Source of the DNA: an uncultured Eubacteriales bacterium
GTDB lineage: Bacteria > Bacillota > Clostridia > Tissierellales > Peptoniphilaceae
DNA length: 64,000 bases
Reading direction: 5' to 3'
Assembly (NCBI GenBank): GCA_900540185.1
Contig: UQFH01000002.1
Span: 165,299-229,298, forward strand
The notes under the pieces were generated by a model. That model was not told the DNA's origin and ran no database searches. It saw nothing but the letters and a program-made list of their open reading frames with translations. The position numbers were made by a program, and so were the translations under genes. Positions 1 to 8,732 of the stretch are shown here, piece after piece. The stretch's first letter is position 1, and each line of letters begins with the position of its first letter.

Positions 1-769
1 TTATGTCAAAGCCGATTGACTTTGCATGAAGTGCTATTTTTCGAATGACCGATGTGTCGGAAGATTCCTGACTCGTGCCGATTGATGCAAGCGAGAGTTT
101 TCCGTTCTCTTTTATAATCTCGATATTTTCACGCAGCTCGCTTTCCGAAATCCCCGGCGCTGTAAAAGGTGCCGGAAGAAGAATCACGTCCGCTCCCGCT
201 TCGATGAAGCTTTTTGTCGTTTCCACATTTACGATTTTTTCATTCACGCCGGACGAGTGCATCTTGCCTGCGATAATTGCTCCTCCGAAGTTTTTCTTAG
301 CTCTTTTTATCGCTTCGACAATTTCGTCATTTGTAACGCCGGTCGCCGGATTTCCGGTGAGGCAAACAAATTTAAAACCCAATTTGTCGGCAACTTTTAA
401 AGATTCTTCGCTTGCAACTCTGCCTTTAGAAATTTCGATTCTTTTGTCCATCATCTCGCGATTAAAATCGATCGGCTCGAGATTCAGTCCGACCGGACGT
501 CCTGTGAGTTCCGTTATGAGTTCAACAGGATTGTCGCTTTTTGGAAGACCCTCGATTTTCGGTTCAAAAACGTCGATAAGATTTAACAATATGAGGTCGG
601 CTCCGAATGCGCGAGCGACTTCAGCTCCCGTAATTCCGTCCGACGGTGTTTTTGTGACAATTGATTCCGCCATAATTATTCTCGATTCGGATGCCAAAAT
701 GGAATCCAAAAGTTCGTCTCTCGAGAGATTTATCATCTCGCTCGGTCTCAAATTTAAAAATCGCTTCAT
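1..769 (-). CDS. TIM-barrel-like protein of unknown function (PEP phosphonomutase-like/DUF7916-type), 3' end outside window
   Basis: The minus strand reads as one open frame of 256 codons beginning MKRFLNLRPSEMINLSR, with an AAGGAG ribosome-binding site just upstream of the ATG at 769, and it runs off the left edge without a stop. Features are alternating strand/helix segments typical of a TIM barrel, including VTKTPSDGITGAEVARAFGA, PVGLNLEPI and GGAIIAGKMHSSG. The opening and the phrases ADLILLNLID and LTGNPATGVTN remind me of a conserved Firmicutes family annotated as PEP phosphonomutase-like or DUF7916; that assignment is from memory, and the substrate is not known to me. The long open frame on the opposite strand of this segment is its antisense shadow. 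Confidence 0.7.
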   Translation of the reverse strand, partial: MKRFLNLRPSEMINLSRDELLDSILASESRIIMAESIVTKTPSDGITGAEVARAFGADLILLNLIDVFEPKIEGLPKSDNPVELITELTGRPVGLNLEPIDFNREMMDKRIEISKGRVASEESLKVADKLGFKFVCLTGNPATGVTNDEIVEAIKRAKKNFGGAIIAGKMHSSGVNEKIVNVETTKSFIEAGADVILLPAPFTAPGISESELRENIEIIKENGKLSLASIGTSQESSDTSVIRKIALHAKSIGFDI

Positions 770-972
770 TGTAATCAACTCCTTATGTATTTTCGCTTGA
801 AAAGGCAAAACTTCAGCGAAAGAAAAAGTTTTTGAACCCGAGGGGGTTCCCGTGAAAGTTTAAACTAAAATAGATCTGAAAATAAATCGTGAAAAAAAGA
901 AGAAAATCGTAATAACAAAATGAATCGAATCCGTTCGTATTACTGAAAAAAAGACTTTCACACCGAATTGTA
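770..972. other. Intergenic spacer with one GC-rich stem-loop
   Basis: This 203-bp spacer separates two minus-strand genes. It holds a short inverted repeat around 836-851 (GAACCC, loop GAGG, GGGTTC), which lies in the 5' leader of the downstream minus-strand gene. It could be an attenuator or the terminator of the O-antigen-ligase-like gene, but a clean T-tract is lacking. I see no gene here. Confidence 0.3.
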
Positions 973-2310
973 TTAATTCTCTTGTTTTGAAATCGTAGTT
1001 AGCGATGTCGAAAGTGCGAGCACAATCCAAATCATCATAATAATTCGATTTATATAAATTATGTCTTCAAACATTCCGTGCACGAGAATTCCTGAAATCG
1101 ATGCAAGAACGCCGCACGCAAATGTCTTTATATTTTTGCTTTGGGTATTGTAAATCACTCGAAGCGTTTGCACAAGAGACACAATGACCACAACCATAAA
1201 GGTTATAAATCCGGTGTAGCCGCCTTCCGACATAACCTCCAGATATGTGTTGTGGGCATGGAAAATCGGCATTGAGCGGATATATGTTTCAAATGTTTCC
1301 TTGAAAGGCTTGTGTCCGAAGCCGACTCCGACTTGCGGATGGTCCTTCACAACGTCTTTTGTGATTGACCAAATTTTAAAACGATAACTCGTCGAGCTGT
1401 CTTTTACATTTGTGATTGAGAGAATTCTGTTTTGTATGCTTTCCGGAAGGAAATTTATTCCGAGAAGCGCAAACGGAATCGCGAGTGCGATGAGCGGTCT
1501 GTAGTTGAAAAATAAAAACACAAGCGCGCTTACACCGACCGACAAAATACCGCCGCGAGAGAATGTGAGCATGAGTGACAAAAGTAGAAGTCCCGTGATT
1601 CCTAAGAATACAAATTTCTTAAATCCGTCTTTGTGCGCCCAAAAAAGGCTCACCACAATAGGCGTTAGAAGTACGATGTATTCCGCGAAAACATTCGGAT
1701 TCATAAATACCGAATAGGCCCTTGCAGAGATTTGGCTCGAGACGTCAGCATCGACCCATTCTCTCTGAACGGTTCCGAAAAATTTGAACTGGAGTATCCC
1801 CCAAAGGCAAACAAATGCCGCACCGATCGCAAGGCTTGTTGCGACTTTGTTGTAGTCATCTTTTGTTTTTATAGACGTTACGATTGCAAAATAGATTGCG
1901 ATACCGGCGACATTCATCGAAAAATCGCGAAGTGAGCCGAACATATTGAGCGATGTGAGCGTGTTTATTAAGATAAAAACAAAGACGAGCGCCACCGGCA
2001 CATAAAAAGTGCTCATTACAAATTTTTCTCTTTTATATACATATATGTCCACAATATACAAAAATAAAATCGAAAATGCGCCCATAAGTGTTACCATATC
2101 CGGCAAAAACGGATAGACAATCAAAAAGAGATTGAGTGTTAAAAACTTTCTCTTTGCAAAAAAAGGCACCGCCACAATCATGAGAGCGGCGAGAAAAGCC
2201 ATTTTGTAGTCCAAGAATCTGAGACTTGCCGCAAAAATAAAAATCGCAACGATAGGATAGAGAAGATTCATACTTATCATATTATCTTTTTTTGCATTAA
2301 TTTTCTCCAT
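973..2310 (-). CDS. O-antigen ligase / Wzy_C-like polytopic membrane protein
   Basis: This 445-residue protein is hydrophobic along its whole length, with about ten to twelve predicted membrane segments. It carries the features of the O-antigen ligase/polymerase superfamily: an extracytoplasmic loop in the second half with VGVGFGHKPFKETFETY, then HAHNTYLEVMSEGGYTGF, where the His and the Asn-Thr-Tyr pattern match the Wzy_C domain. Members transfer or polymerise undecaprenyl-linked glycans or teichoic-acid-like polymers at the outer face of the membrane. The reading frame starts with ATG inside the 3' end of the next upstream gene (14-bp overlap), so it is translated as part of a three-gene minus-strand operon with the small membrane protein and the DUF4330-like protein. 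The substrate cannot be read from the sequence. Confidence 0.8.
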   Translation of the reverse strand: MEKINAKKDNMISMNLLYPIVAIFIFAASLRFLDYKMAFLAALMIVAVPFFAKRKFLTLNLFLIVYPFLPDMVTLMGAFSILFLYIVDIYVYKREKFVMSTFYVPVALVFVFILINTLTSLNMFGSLRDFSMNVAGIAIYFAIVTSIKTKDDYNKVATSLAIGAAFVCLWGILQFKFFGTVQREWVDADVSSQISARAYSVFMNPNVFAEYIVLLTPIVVSLFWAHKDGFKKFVFLGITGLLLLSLMLTFSRGGILSVGVSALVFLFFNYRPLIALAIPFALLGINFLPESIQNRILSITNVKDSSTSYRFKIWSITKDVVKDHPQVGVGFGHKPFKETFETYIRSMPIFHAHNTYLEVMSEGGYTGFITFMVVVIVSLVQTLRVIYNTQSKNIKTFACGVLASISGILVHGMFEDIIYINRIIMMIWIVLALSTSLTTISKQEN

Positions 2311-2761
2311 CTCTGTCCTCCAATTTATATGCGTAGGTGAAAAATCTTACAAAAATCGAAGACTTGTACCACTCATTTCTTATTAAATCTTGGGTAAATT
2401 TTGTTAAATAACAAAGCACCAAAAGTGCTATACTAAGTTTAAGAGGAGCTCCCATTACGACTCCGACAAAGAAAAGAAGAGCGCCCGTAAGAAAAACAAT
2501 CGGGGCCTGTTCTTCAAGAAACAAAGCATTAAGAATCTTTGAATCAAAATCGGAAGGAGCTGAATCGGGCTCCATTTTTTTTATTATATCGTATGTTTTT
2601 GAATACTCAATAATGTCGTCGTCAATCGATTTTCTTACGATTTTCGACTTCGACGGTTTTCTTTTCGGACTGAAAATCCGATAGAGATTTGAATTTTCAA
2701 ACATATTTCGCATAAGTGCAAAAAAATTGTTGCACGAATTTGCTATAACACTATTTTTCAT
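2297..2761 (-). CDS. Small membrane protein, unknown function
   Basis: The protein has 154 residues if started at the ATG at 2761, or 157 if started three codons earlier at 2770; neither has a convincing ribosome-binding site, so translational coupling to the upstream gene, which it overlaps, is likely. The first 75 residues are basic and soluble (RKPSKSKIVRKSIDDD), followed by two adjacent hydrophobic segments (APIVFLTGALLFFVGVVMG and LKLSIALLVLCYL) and a charged tail. I do not recognise the family. Its position between a DUF4330-like anchor protein and an O-antigen-ligase-like protein suggests an accessory role in surface polymer handling, which is inference only. Confidence 0.6.
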   Translation of the reverse strand: MKNSVIANSCNNFFALMRNMFENSNLYRIFSPKRKPSKSKIVRKSIDDDIIEYSKTYDIIKKMEPDSAPSDFDSKILNALFLEEQAPIVFLTGALLFFVGVVMGAPLKLSIALLVLCYLTKFTQDLIRNEWYKSSIFVRFFTYAYKLEDRDGEN

Positions 2762-3239
2762 ATACATCAAGCTTTACTAAATATGCTTCCATATTCATGT
2801 ATTTTGTTTTTACGATGTATTTTATACCGACTCTCACTTGTTCGCCGGTTGCCCAATAAGCGTCGCCGTCGTCTTTAAGAGTTGCTTCGATTGTAAATCT
2901 GACATCGTATTTTCCGGGCACAACTTTGTTCACCCATTCGCCGTCAATTTCGAGCGGCTTTTCGGTCGGTGTCGAATCGATTGAAACGATTTTTCCAATC
3001 GGTCTTGTTCTGTCTGCCCAATATAGCATATCGCCTTCGTGTAACATTTGAACTGTCAAGTCGCGAACATCGCCGACTTCGAAAGTGAGTTTTGCGTCGC
3101 GCATCATTTCCGATTCGTCAGGCTTTGTGAAATATCTTTTTGCGCCGAAAACGACTGCAAAAATTAAAACCAAAATAATAATCAGGTCCAAAATATTTAT
3201 AAGACCGAATAATTTACCTTCTTTATCAATAATTTTCAT
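2751..3239 (-). CDS. DUF4330-like membrane-anchored protein
   Basis: The start at 3239 was chosen because the ATG follows GGAGG with a 5-nt spacer; an in-frame TTG four codons upstream overlaps that site. The 162-residue product begins MKIIDKEGKLFGLINILD and has one N-terminal membrane segment (LIIILVLIFAVVFGA) followed by an extracytoplasmic domain of mostly beta character. The start KIIDKEGKLFG-LINI-D is typical of the DUF4330 family found in clostridia near surface polysaccharide genes. Its biochemical role is not established. It is the first gene of the minus-strand operon. Confidence 0.7.
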   Translation of the reverse strand: MKIIDKEGKLFGLINILDLIIILVLIFAVVFGAKRYFTKPDESEMMRDAKLTFEVGDVRDLTVQMLHEGDMLYWADRTRPIGKIVSIDSTPTEKPLEIDGEWVNKVVPGKYDVRFTIEATLKDDGDAYWATGEQVRVGIKYIVKTKYMNMEAYLVKLDVYEK

Positions 3240-3444
3240 TGTAACCTCCAATATTTTTATAATTATATTGTATATGAAATCTATTTAAAAGTAAAGAAAT
3301 TTTCATTTTTCAGAAAACATATGGAGTTTGTAATATTAGTTTAAATAAATGAGAGTTATTTCGGGTAAGAATGATAATAGTGGGTATAATAATAACGATA
3401 AAATTTTTAAAATATTTTTATTATCATGCAAATGAGGTGATTTA
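3240..3444. promoter_or_regulatory. Divergent intergenic region with a plausible -10 box for the PIN gene
   Basis: The 205-bp gap lies between divergently transcribed operons and is very A+T rich. A TATAAT hexamer at 3385-3390 lies 55 bp upstream of the plus-strand start; no clear -35 hexamer accompanies it. Nothing else could be identified. Confidence 0.35.
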
Positions 3445-4011
3445 ATGTTAATATATGTAGATACGGAAAATATGGAGGCCAATTGGGTTGACGTTCTTCC
3501 ACATTTGGGGGAGAGCGACACGATTTATGTTTTTTATACTAAAAATTCAAAGGGTCTTGATATCGGAAAGCTCGACTTAATAAGAAATGCGAGCGCAAAT
3601 ATAATTTTACTTCCGGCATCGACCGGAGACAACGCACTCGACTTTGTGCTTTCAAGCCAGCTTGGAAATAAAATTGACGACGCGAAAACGCACATCATAT
3701 TGAGCGGCGACAACGGCTATACACCGCTTGTGAAATTTTGGGAAGAGAGAGCGGAAGTTTTTCTCATCTCCGACATCGAGCAGGTGATAGAATATATAAA
3801 AACGGGAACAATGCCGAAGGCAAAACCGCTTCCGAGCGGAAGACTCGTAATGGAGATAGATATGCCGGAGGAACAAAGAAGACAGGTTCAAAGCGTTTTG
3901 GACAAAGTCGGAAACGGCGATTTGAATGCTATATACCAAAGTCTTATAAAGACTTTCGGACAAGAAGAAGGACTTGCAATTTATAAAGAAATTCGTTCAA
4001 GAATAAGATAA
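3445..4011 (+). CDS. PIN/NYN-like domain protein
   Basis: The 188-residue protein starts MLIYVDTENMEANWVD and has the acidic pattern of NYN/PIN-fold nucleases: an Asp/Glu pair right after the first strand (YVDTEN), a central TGDNALDF and a later LSGDNGYTPL, with a helical C-terminal region that is probably a small oligomerisation or nucleic-acid-binding domain. Such proteins are metal-dependent RNases or inactive relatives. The ATG follows a GAGGTG ribosome-binding site. Only 10 bp separate its stop from sufC, so it is likely co-transcribed with the iron-sulfur assembly genes; a functional tie is unproven. Confidence 0.65.
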   Translation: MLIYVDTENMEANWVDVLPHLGESDTIYVFYTKNSKGLDIGKLDLIRNASANIILLPASTGDNALDFVLSSQLGNKIDDAKTHIILSGDNGYTPLVKFWEERAEVFLISDIEQVIEYIKTGTMPKAKPLPSGRLVMEIDMPEEQRRQVQSVLDKVGNGDLNAIYQSLIKTFGQEEGLAIYKEIRSRIR

Positions 4012-4021
4012 GGAGAGTTAT

Positions 4022-4756
4022 ATGTTATTATCTATTAAAGATTTATATGCAGGAGTAGAGGATAAGAAGATTTTAAACGGGGTGAATCTAGACGTAAACA
4101 GAGGTGAGGTTCACGTAATTATGGGACCGAACGGAAGCGGAAAGAGTACTCTTGCAAATGTAATAATGAACACGGGCGGCTACAATGTCGAATCCGGAAA
4201 GATTATTTTTAAAGATGAAGATATTACAGATGTGGATACGGACAAGAGAGCACGCATGGGAATTTTTATGAGTTATCAAGCACCTGTTGAAATTCCGGGC
4301 GTAACTTTGGAATCGTTTATAAGAGCAGCTCTCACACAAAGAGACGGCGAAGCTCCGGGATTCTTTGAACTGAGAGACGAAATGGACGATATGATGGACG
4401 AACTTCACATGGACAAGTCCTACAAAGACAGATATGTAAATGTCGGTTTTTCAGGGGGAGAAAGAAAAAAGAGTGAAATTCTTCAACTCTTAATGTTAAA
4501 TCCGGATCTCGCACTTCTTGACGAAACGGATTCAGGTCTTGACGTTGACGCCGTCGACGTTGTCGGAAGAGGAATAAAGAAATTCACTGAAGATAAAAAT
4601 AAAAGTATTATTGTCATTACGCACCATCACGAAATTTTGAAATATATCAAAGCGGACTATGTCCACGTTATAGTAGACGGAAAAATTGTAACAACCGGCG
4701 ACAACAGTTTGATGGAAAAGATTGACAAGGAAGGATTTAAAGAATACAGGAGGTAA
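4022..4756 (+). CDS. sufC: Fe-S cluster assembly ATPase SufC
   Basis: This 244-residue ABC-type ATPase has Walker A GPNGSGKST near residue 36, the Q-loop region SYQAPVEIPGV, the signature FSGGERKKSEILQ and Walker B LALLDETDSGLD, with the His switch in ITHHHEIL. The DETDSGLD form of Walker B and the KKSE after the signature mark SufC rather than a transporter ATPase. It works in the cytoplasm with SufB and SufD to build [Fe-S] clusters. It is the first suf gene here, followed at 1 bp distance by sufB. Confidence 0.96.
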   Translation: MLLSIKDLYAGVEDKKILNGVNLDVNRGEVHVIMGPNGSGKSTLANVIMNTGGYNVESGKIIFKDEDITDVDTDKRARMGIFMSYQAPVEIPGVTLESFIRAALTQRDGEAPGFFELRDEMDDMMDELHMDKSYKDRYVNVGFSGGERKKSEILQLLMLNPDLALLDETDSGLDVDAVDVVGRGIKKFTEDKNKSIIVITHHHEILKYIKADYVHVIVDGKIVTTGDNSLMEKIDKEGFKEYRR

Positions 4757-4757
4757 T

Positions 4758-6164
4758 ATGGCTAAGAGAACACAGGTCGACGATATCGACAGAGGTATTT
4801 ACGACACAATATCCGATGTTAAATTTAAAAAGAAACTCGATGCCGGACTTACCAAGGAAATCACTGACAAGATAAGCGCTGAAAAAGGGGAGCCGACATG
4901 GATGAGAGATTTGAGAAGACAAGCTGTCGACATCTTCTATGAACTAGAAAATCCGGTTTGGGGTCCGGACCTTTCGGAAGTTGATTTGGAGAATATTGTC
5001 ACATATATAAGTCCGGATGCGGAAATGGAAGACGATTGGTCAAAAGTTCCGACCGAAATCAAATCTATGTTTGACAAACTTGGAATTCCGGAAGCGGAAA
5101 AAGAACAACTCTTAAGCGGCGTCGGAGCGCAATATGACTCCGAAGTCGTTTATCACAATGTTCAAAAGGAACTGACGGATCAAGGCGTAATCTTTCTCGA
5201 TTTCGACACGGCTGTAAAAGAACACGAAGACATCGTAAGGAAATATTTCCAAAAGGCAATTTCGCCGAGACTTCACAAATATGCCGCACTTCACTATGCG
5301 GTTTGGAGCGGCGGAACATTTGTGTATGTGCCGAAGGGCGTTCATGTTGAAGTACCTCTTCAAACATACTATAGATTAAACGCACCGGGCGCGGGACAAT
5401 TTGAGCACACGATGATTATTGTCGACGAAGGCGGATCATGCAGGTTTATCGAAGGTTGCTCCGCACCGAAGTACAATGTTTTAAATATTCACGCAGGTTC
5501 TGTTGAACTTTTTGTTGAAAAGAACGCAAAGCTCAATTTCACGTCGATTGAAAACTGGTCGAGAAATATGTACAACTTAAACACAAAGCGTGCAGTTGTA
5601 GAGGAAAACGGCAGAATGGAATGGGTAGGCGGCTCGTTTGGCTCGAAAGTAAGCATGCTTTATCCGGGAACGATTTTAAACGGCGAAGGAGCTGTTACCG
5701 ACAATGTCACGCTCACATTTGCGGGAAGCGGACAAATCATTGAAAACGGTGCACAAATAATACACAATGCGAAAAACACGATGAGTAACATCGACTCGAG
5801 ATCAATTTCAAAATCGGGCGGTGTGAGCGTATACAGAGGACTTGTTAAAATTCTTCCGCATGCATCGGGCTCAAAGAGCTCAGGTTCGTGTGAAAGTTTG
5901 ATGCTCGACGACCAATCGAGAGCGGACACGATTCCTGTAATTGTCAACGAATGCAGAGATGGTGTCGTCGGACACGAAGCGTCAATCGGAAGAGTTGACG
6001 AAGAAGTTGTGCGCTATATGATGAGCAGAGGCATAAGCGAAGTTGAAGCAAGAGCGATGATAGTAAGAGGATTTGCGGATCCTATTGCGAGAGAACTTCC
6101 GCTTGAATATGCGGTTGAGATGAACAATCTTATAAATCTTGAATTGGAAGGAACGGTGGGTTAG
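4758..6164 (+). CDS. sufB: Fe-S cluster scaffold protein SufB
   Basis: The start at 4758 follows an AGGAGG site that overlaps the end of sufC and gives a 468-residue protein, the usual SufB length. Family hallmarks include YAALHYAVWSGGTFVYVPKG, the beta-helix core, and near the C-terminus VNECRDGVVGHEASIGR with the conserved Cys and His, followed by the SufB/D C-terminal helices (VRYMMSRGISEVEARAMIV). SufB with SufC and SufD receives sulfur from SufS/SufU and assembles the cluster. Its stop is directly followed by the sufD start. Confidence 0.96.
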   Translation: MAKRTQVDDIDRGIYDTISDVKFKKKLDAGLTKEITDKISAEKGEPTWMRDLRRQAVDIFYELENPVWGPDLSEVDLENIVTYISPDAEMEDDWSKVPTEIKSMFDKLGIPEAEKEQLLSGVGAQYDSEVVYHNVQKELTDQGVIFLDFDTAVKEHEDIVRKYFQKAISPRLHKYAALHYAVWSGGTFVYVPKGVHVEVPLQTYYRLNAPGAGQFEHTMIIVDEGGSCRFIEGCSAPKYNVLNIHAGSVELFVEKNAKLNFTSIENWSRNMYNLNTKRAVVEENGRMEWVGGSFGSKVSMLYPGTILNGEGAVTDNVTLTFAGSGQIIENGAQIIHNAKNTMSNIDSRSISKSGGVSVYRGLVKILPHASGSKSSGSCESLMLDDQSRADTIPVIVNECRDGVVGHEASIGRVDEEVVRYMMSRGISEVEARAMIVRGFADPIARELPLEYAVEMNNLINLELEGTVG

Positions 6165-7100
6165 ATGACTGAAGCGATAAAAGTAAATGAACTGGAATTT
6201 AAAACATTTAACTACCTTGGTGTAAATGAGAAAAAGGTTGAAGACGAAAAACTTGTCGAAGCATTTAAATTTTTGAAAAATGACTTCGGTGAGGAAATTG
6301 TTCTAAAAGATAAATCGCAAATCACAACCGAGCATACTGAATTAAACAGTTTTGCCGTCAACAGAGACAATTTCGTAATCAAAGAAGACGCGCCGATGGA
6401 ATTTGGAATGATTTTTACGGGCGAGATGGATCAAGCGCACAATTTTAAAATTACGCTTGAAAAAAATGCGCACGCAAAAGTATTTCTCCTTTATGATATG
6501 TACAACAGCGACCTTGTTGGAAATTACGATATAGAAATCGGAGAAAATGCAAAGCTCGAATTTGCACCGCTATTTTTGAAGGGTGCAAGAACAATTTTGG
6601 ACATTCAGATTCATTTGAACGGTGAAAATTCACAAATTCATATGGAAGGCGGCTATGTTGTCGGAAGTCACAGCGACATGGACATAAATATGTACGCCGA
6701 ACATGACCACAAAGACACAAACAGTCTTCTTAATATGAACGGTATATTGATGGACGGCGCAAAAAAGAGCTACAAATACACAATCGACTTCCCACGCGGC
6801 TCGACGGGTTCAAAGGGAATAGAAAGCGAAAGAACAATTGCCCTTACAAACAATTTCAAAAATACAGTTGTGCCGGTTCTTTTGGTCGGCGAAGACATGA
6901 TAGAGGCGGAACACGGCGCACAACTTACGGAGCCTGATTCAGAAAAACTCGATTATATCTATTCGAGAGGAATTGACAAGAAGATGGCTGAATTTATGGT
7001 GGTCGAAGCGGAACTTTCGCAATCGATCGACATGTTCAACGAAAAGGGCAGAAAATATATATTGGAACGCCTCGAAGATATATTTTTAGGTGATAAATAA
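6165..7100 (+). CDS. sufD: Fe-S cluster assembly protein SufD
   Basis: This 311-residue paralogue of SufB is shorter than typical SufD (about 400-430), mainly in the N-terminal part. It keeps the beta-helix domain and the C-terminal helical domain with EHGAQLTEPDSEKLDYIYSR and the following KKMAEFMVVEAEL, equivalent to the SufB C-terminus. It is expected to pair with SufB in the SufBC2D complex. Its ATG abuts the sufB stop and its own stop overlaps the sufS start (TAATG), so translation is coupled. The reduced length is common in clostridial SufD-like proteins. Confidence 0.88.
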   Translation: MTEAIKVNELEFKTFNYLGVNEKKVEDEKLVEAFKFLKNDFGEEIVLKDKSQITTEHTELNSFAVNRDNFVIKEDAPMEFGMIFTGEMDQAHNFKITLEKNAHAKVFLLYDMYNSDLVGNYDIEIGENAKLEFAPLFLKGARTILDIQIHLNGENSQIHMEGGYVVGSHSDMDINMYAEHDHKDTNSLLNMNGILMDGAKKSYKYTIDFPRGSTGSKGIESERTIALTNNFKNTVVPVLLVGEDMIEAEHGAQLTEPDSEKLDYIYSRGIDKKMAEFMVVEAELSQSIDMFNEKGRKYILERLEDIFLGDK

Positions 7101-8320
7101 TGAGTTTAAATCCAATTGAAATAAAAAAGGATTTTCCTATTTTAACGGAAGGCATCCACTATCTTGACAACGCCGCAACGACGCAAAAGCCGGCGCAAGT
7201 CATAGACTCTCTTGTGGAATACTATAAAACGGAGAACGCAAACCCTCACCGCTCGGCGCACAGACTCGGGCAAATGGCAACGGAAAGCTATGAAAATGCG
7301 CGCGACACCGTTCGACGATTCATTAACGCAAAAAGAGTTGAAGAAGTTGTATTCACAAAAAATGCGACCGAATCTTTAAACATTTTGACGAATTCCTTTC
7401 TCTACACTTTAAAACCGGGCGACGAAATTTTGATTACGATTGCAGAACACCACGCAAACTTTGTAAACTGGCAGGAAGTTGCAAAGAAGACGGGAGCAAA
7501 ACTTGTAATCTCATACTTGAATGAAGACAGAAGTTTAAATACAGATGAACTTTTGGGGAAAATAAATAAAAATACAAAAGTTGTTTCGTTTCAAGAAGCG
7601 TCAAATGTAACGGGATACATCGTCGATGCAAAGGCACTCATAAAAGAAATTCGTGAAAAATGCGATGCAACAATAATTGTTGACGGAAGCCAAAGCGTTC
7701 CGAACAAAAGAACCGACGTTTCCGAAATGGACTGCGACTTCTTTGTCTTCAGCGGACACAAACTGCTCGCTCCGATGGGAATCGGCGTACTCTACGGCAA
7801 GCTTGAAAAGTTGAACAAACTGCCGGCGCTATTATACGGTGGAGATATGATTGAATATGTATATGAAAATGAAGCGACATATCTCGAAGCGCCTTTCAGA
7901 TTTGAAGGCGGCACGCAAAACGTCGGAGGTGCGGTCGGACTTGCAAGGGCGATTCAATATCTCGAAAATATAGGAATGGACAATATCCACCAATACGAGA
8001 TTGAAATTGCGAATAAAGCATACGAAAAGCTAAGCAATATCGAAGGATTGAATCTTTATACAACTTCAAACGAATCGAGAACTGCGGTGCTTTCGTTTAA
8101 CATCGAAGGCGCTCATCCGCACGACATTGCGACAATTCTCGACTCAAAAGGCATCATGATTCGAAGCGGTCACCACTGTGCGCAACCGCTCCACAGATAC
8201 CTCGGAAGACCTTTCAGCGCAAGGGCGTCTTTCTACATCTACAACACAATGGATGAAATCGACGAACTTGTCAAAGGCATAGAACATGTGAAGGAGGTTT
8301 TGCAACTTGGAACTAGATAA
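7100..8320 (+). CDS. sufS: Cysteine desulfurase SufS
   Basis: The 406-residue PLP enzyme shows the SufS-type features: HYLDNAATTQKP near the N-terminus, NPHRSAHRLG, EHHANFVNWQ, the PLP-binding lysine in FSGHKLLAPMGIGVLYG and the active-site cysteine in IRSGHHCAQPLHRYLG. It removes sulfur from L-cysteine and, as a group II desulfurase, passes it to SufU. It overlaps sufU by 14 bp and lies fourth in the suf operon. Confidence 0.96.
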   Translation: MSLNPIEIKKDFPILTEGIHYLDNAATTQKPAQVIDSLVEYYKTENANPHRSAHRLGQMATESYENARDTVRRFINAKRVEEVVFTKNATESLNILTNSFLYTLKPGDEILITIAEHHANFVNWQEVAKKTGAKLVISYLNEDRSLNTDELLGKINKNTKVVSFQEASNVTGYIVDAKALIKEIREKCDATIIVDGSQSVPNKRTDVSEMDCDFFVFSGHKLLAPMGIGVLYGKLEKLNKLPALLYGGDMIEYVYENEATYLEAPFRFEGGTQNVGGAVGLARAIQYLENIGMDNIHQYEIEIANKAYEKLSNIEGLNLYTTSNESRTAVLSFNIEGAHPHDIATILDSKGIMIRSGHHCAQPLHRYLGRPFSARASFYIYNTMDEIDELVKGIEHVKEVLQLGTR

Positions 8321-8732
8321 TATTTATACCGAACTCATTCTTCATGCATCTTCGGACAAAAAGAACTTCCGAAAAATAGAAAATCCGGACATTGAAGAAC
8401 TCGGACACAACCCGTCCTGCGGCGATGAACTCACAATCTACGCAAAAATAAATGACGGGAAAATTGTGGATGCAAGTTTTACTGGTGAGGGCTGCGCAAT
8501 AAGTAAAGCCTCAACCTCGCTCATGATCGACGTCATAAAAGGAAAACCTGTCGATGAAGCAAAGGAAATTATCGGAATCTTTTTAAACATGATTCGCGGT
8601 GAAGAACTCTCCAAAGATGAACTCAAAAAACTAAAAGACGCCCGCGTCTTTGAAGGCATAAAAAAACTCCCGGCGAGGGTGAAGTGTGCGACACTAAGCT
8701 GGCATACTATGGAAAATTTACTTGAGAAATAA
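8307..8732 (+). CDS. sufU: Sulfur-transfer protein SufU
   Basis: The 141-residue protein starts with TTG at 8307, supported by AAGGAGG at 8291-8297. It has the three conserved cysteines of SufU, in NPSCGDE, GEGCAISKAS and VKCATLSW, together with the Asp after the first Cys. In Firmicutes SufU is a zinc protein that accepts persulfide from SufS and stimulates it. This gene closes the suf operon; the next 800 bp are non-coding repeats. Confidence 0.95.
   Translation: MELDNIYTELILHASSDKKNFRKIENPDIEELGHNPSCGDELTIYAKINDGKIVDASFTGEGCAISKASTSLMIDVIKGKPVDEAKEIIGIFLNMIRGEELSKDELKKLKDARVFEGIKKLPARVKCATLSWHTMENLLEK

Noticed and set aside
75..800. A 241-codon open frame on the plus strand at the left edge
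   Set aside because: It is antisense to a better frame (1-769, minus strand) that has a ribosome-binding site and protein-like sequence; the plus frame is Ser/Phe-rich and low in complexity.
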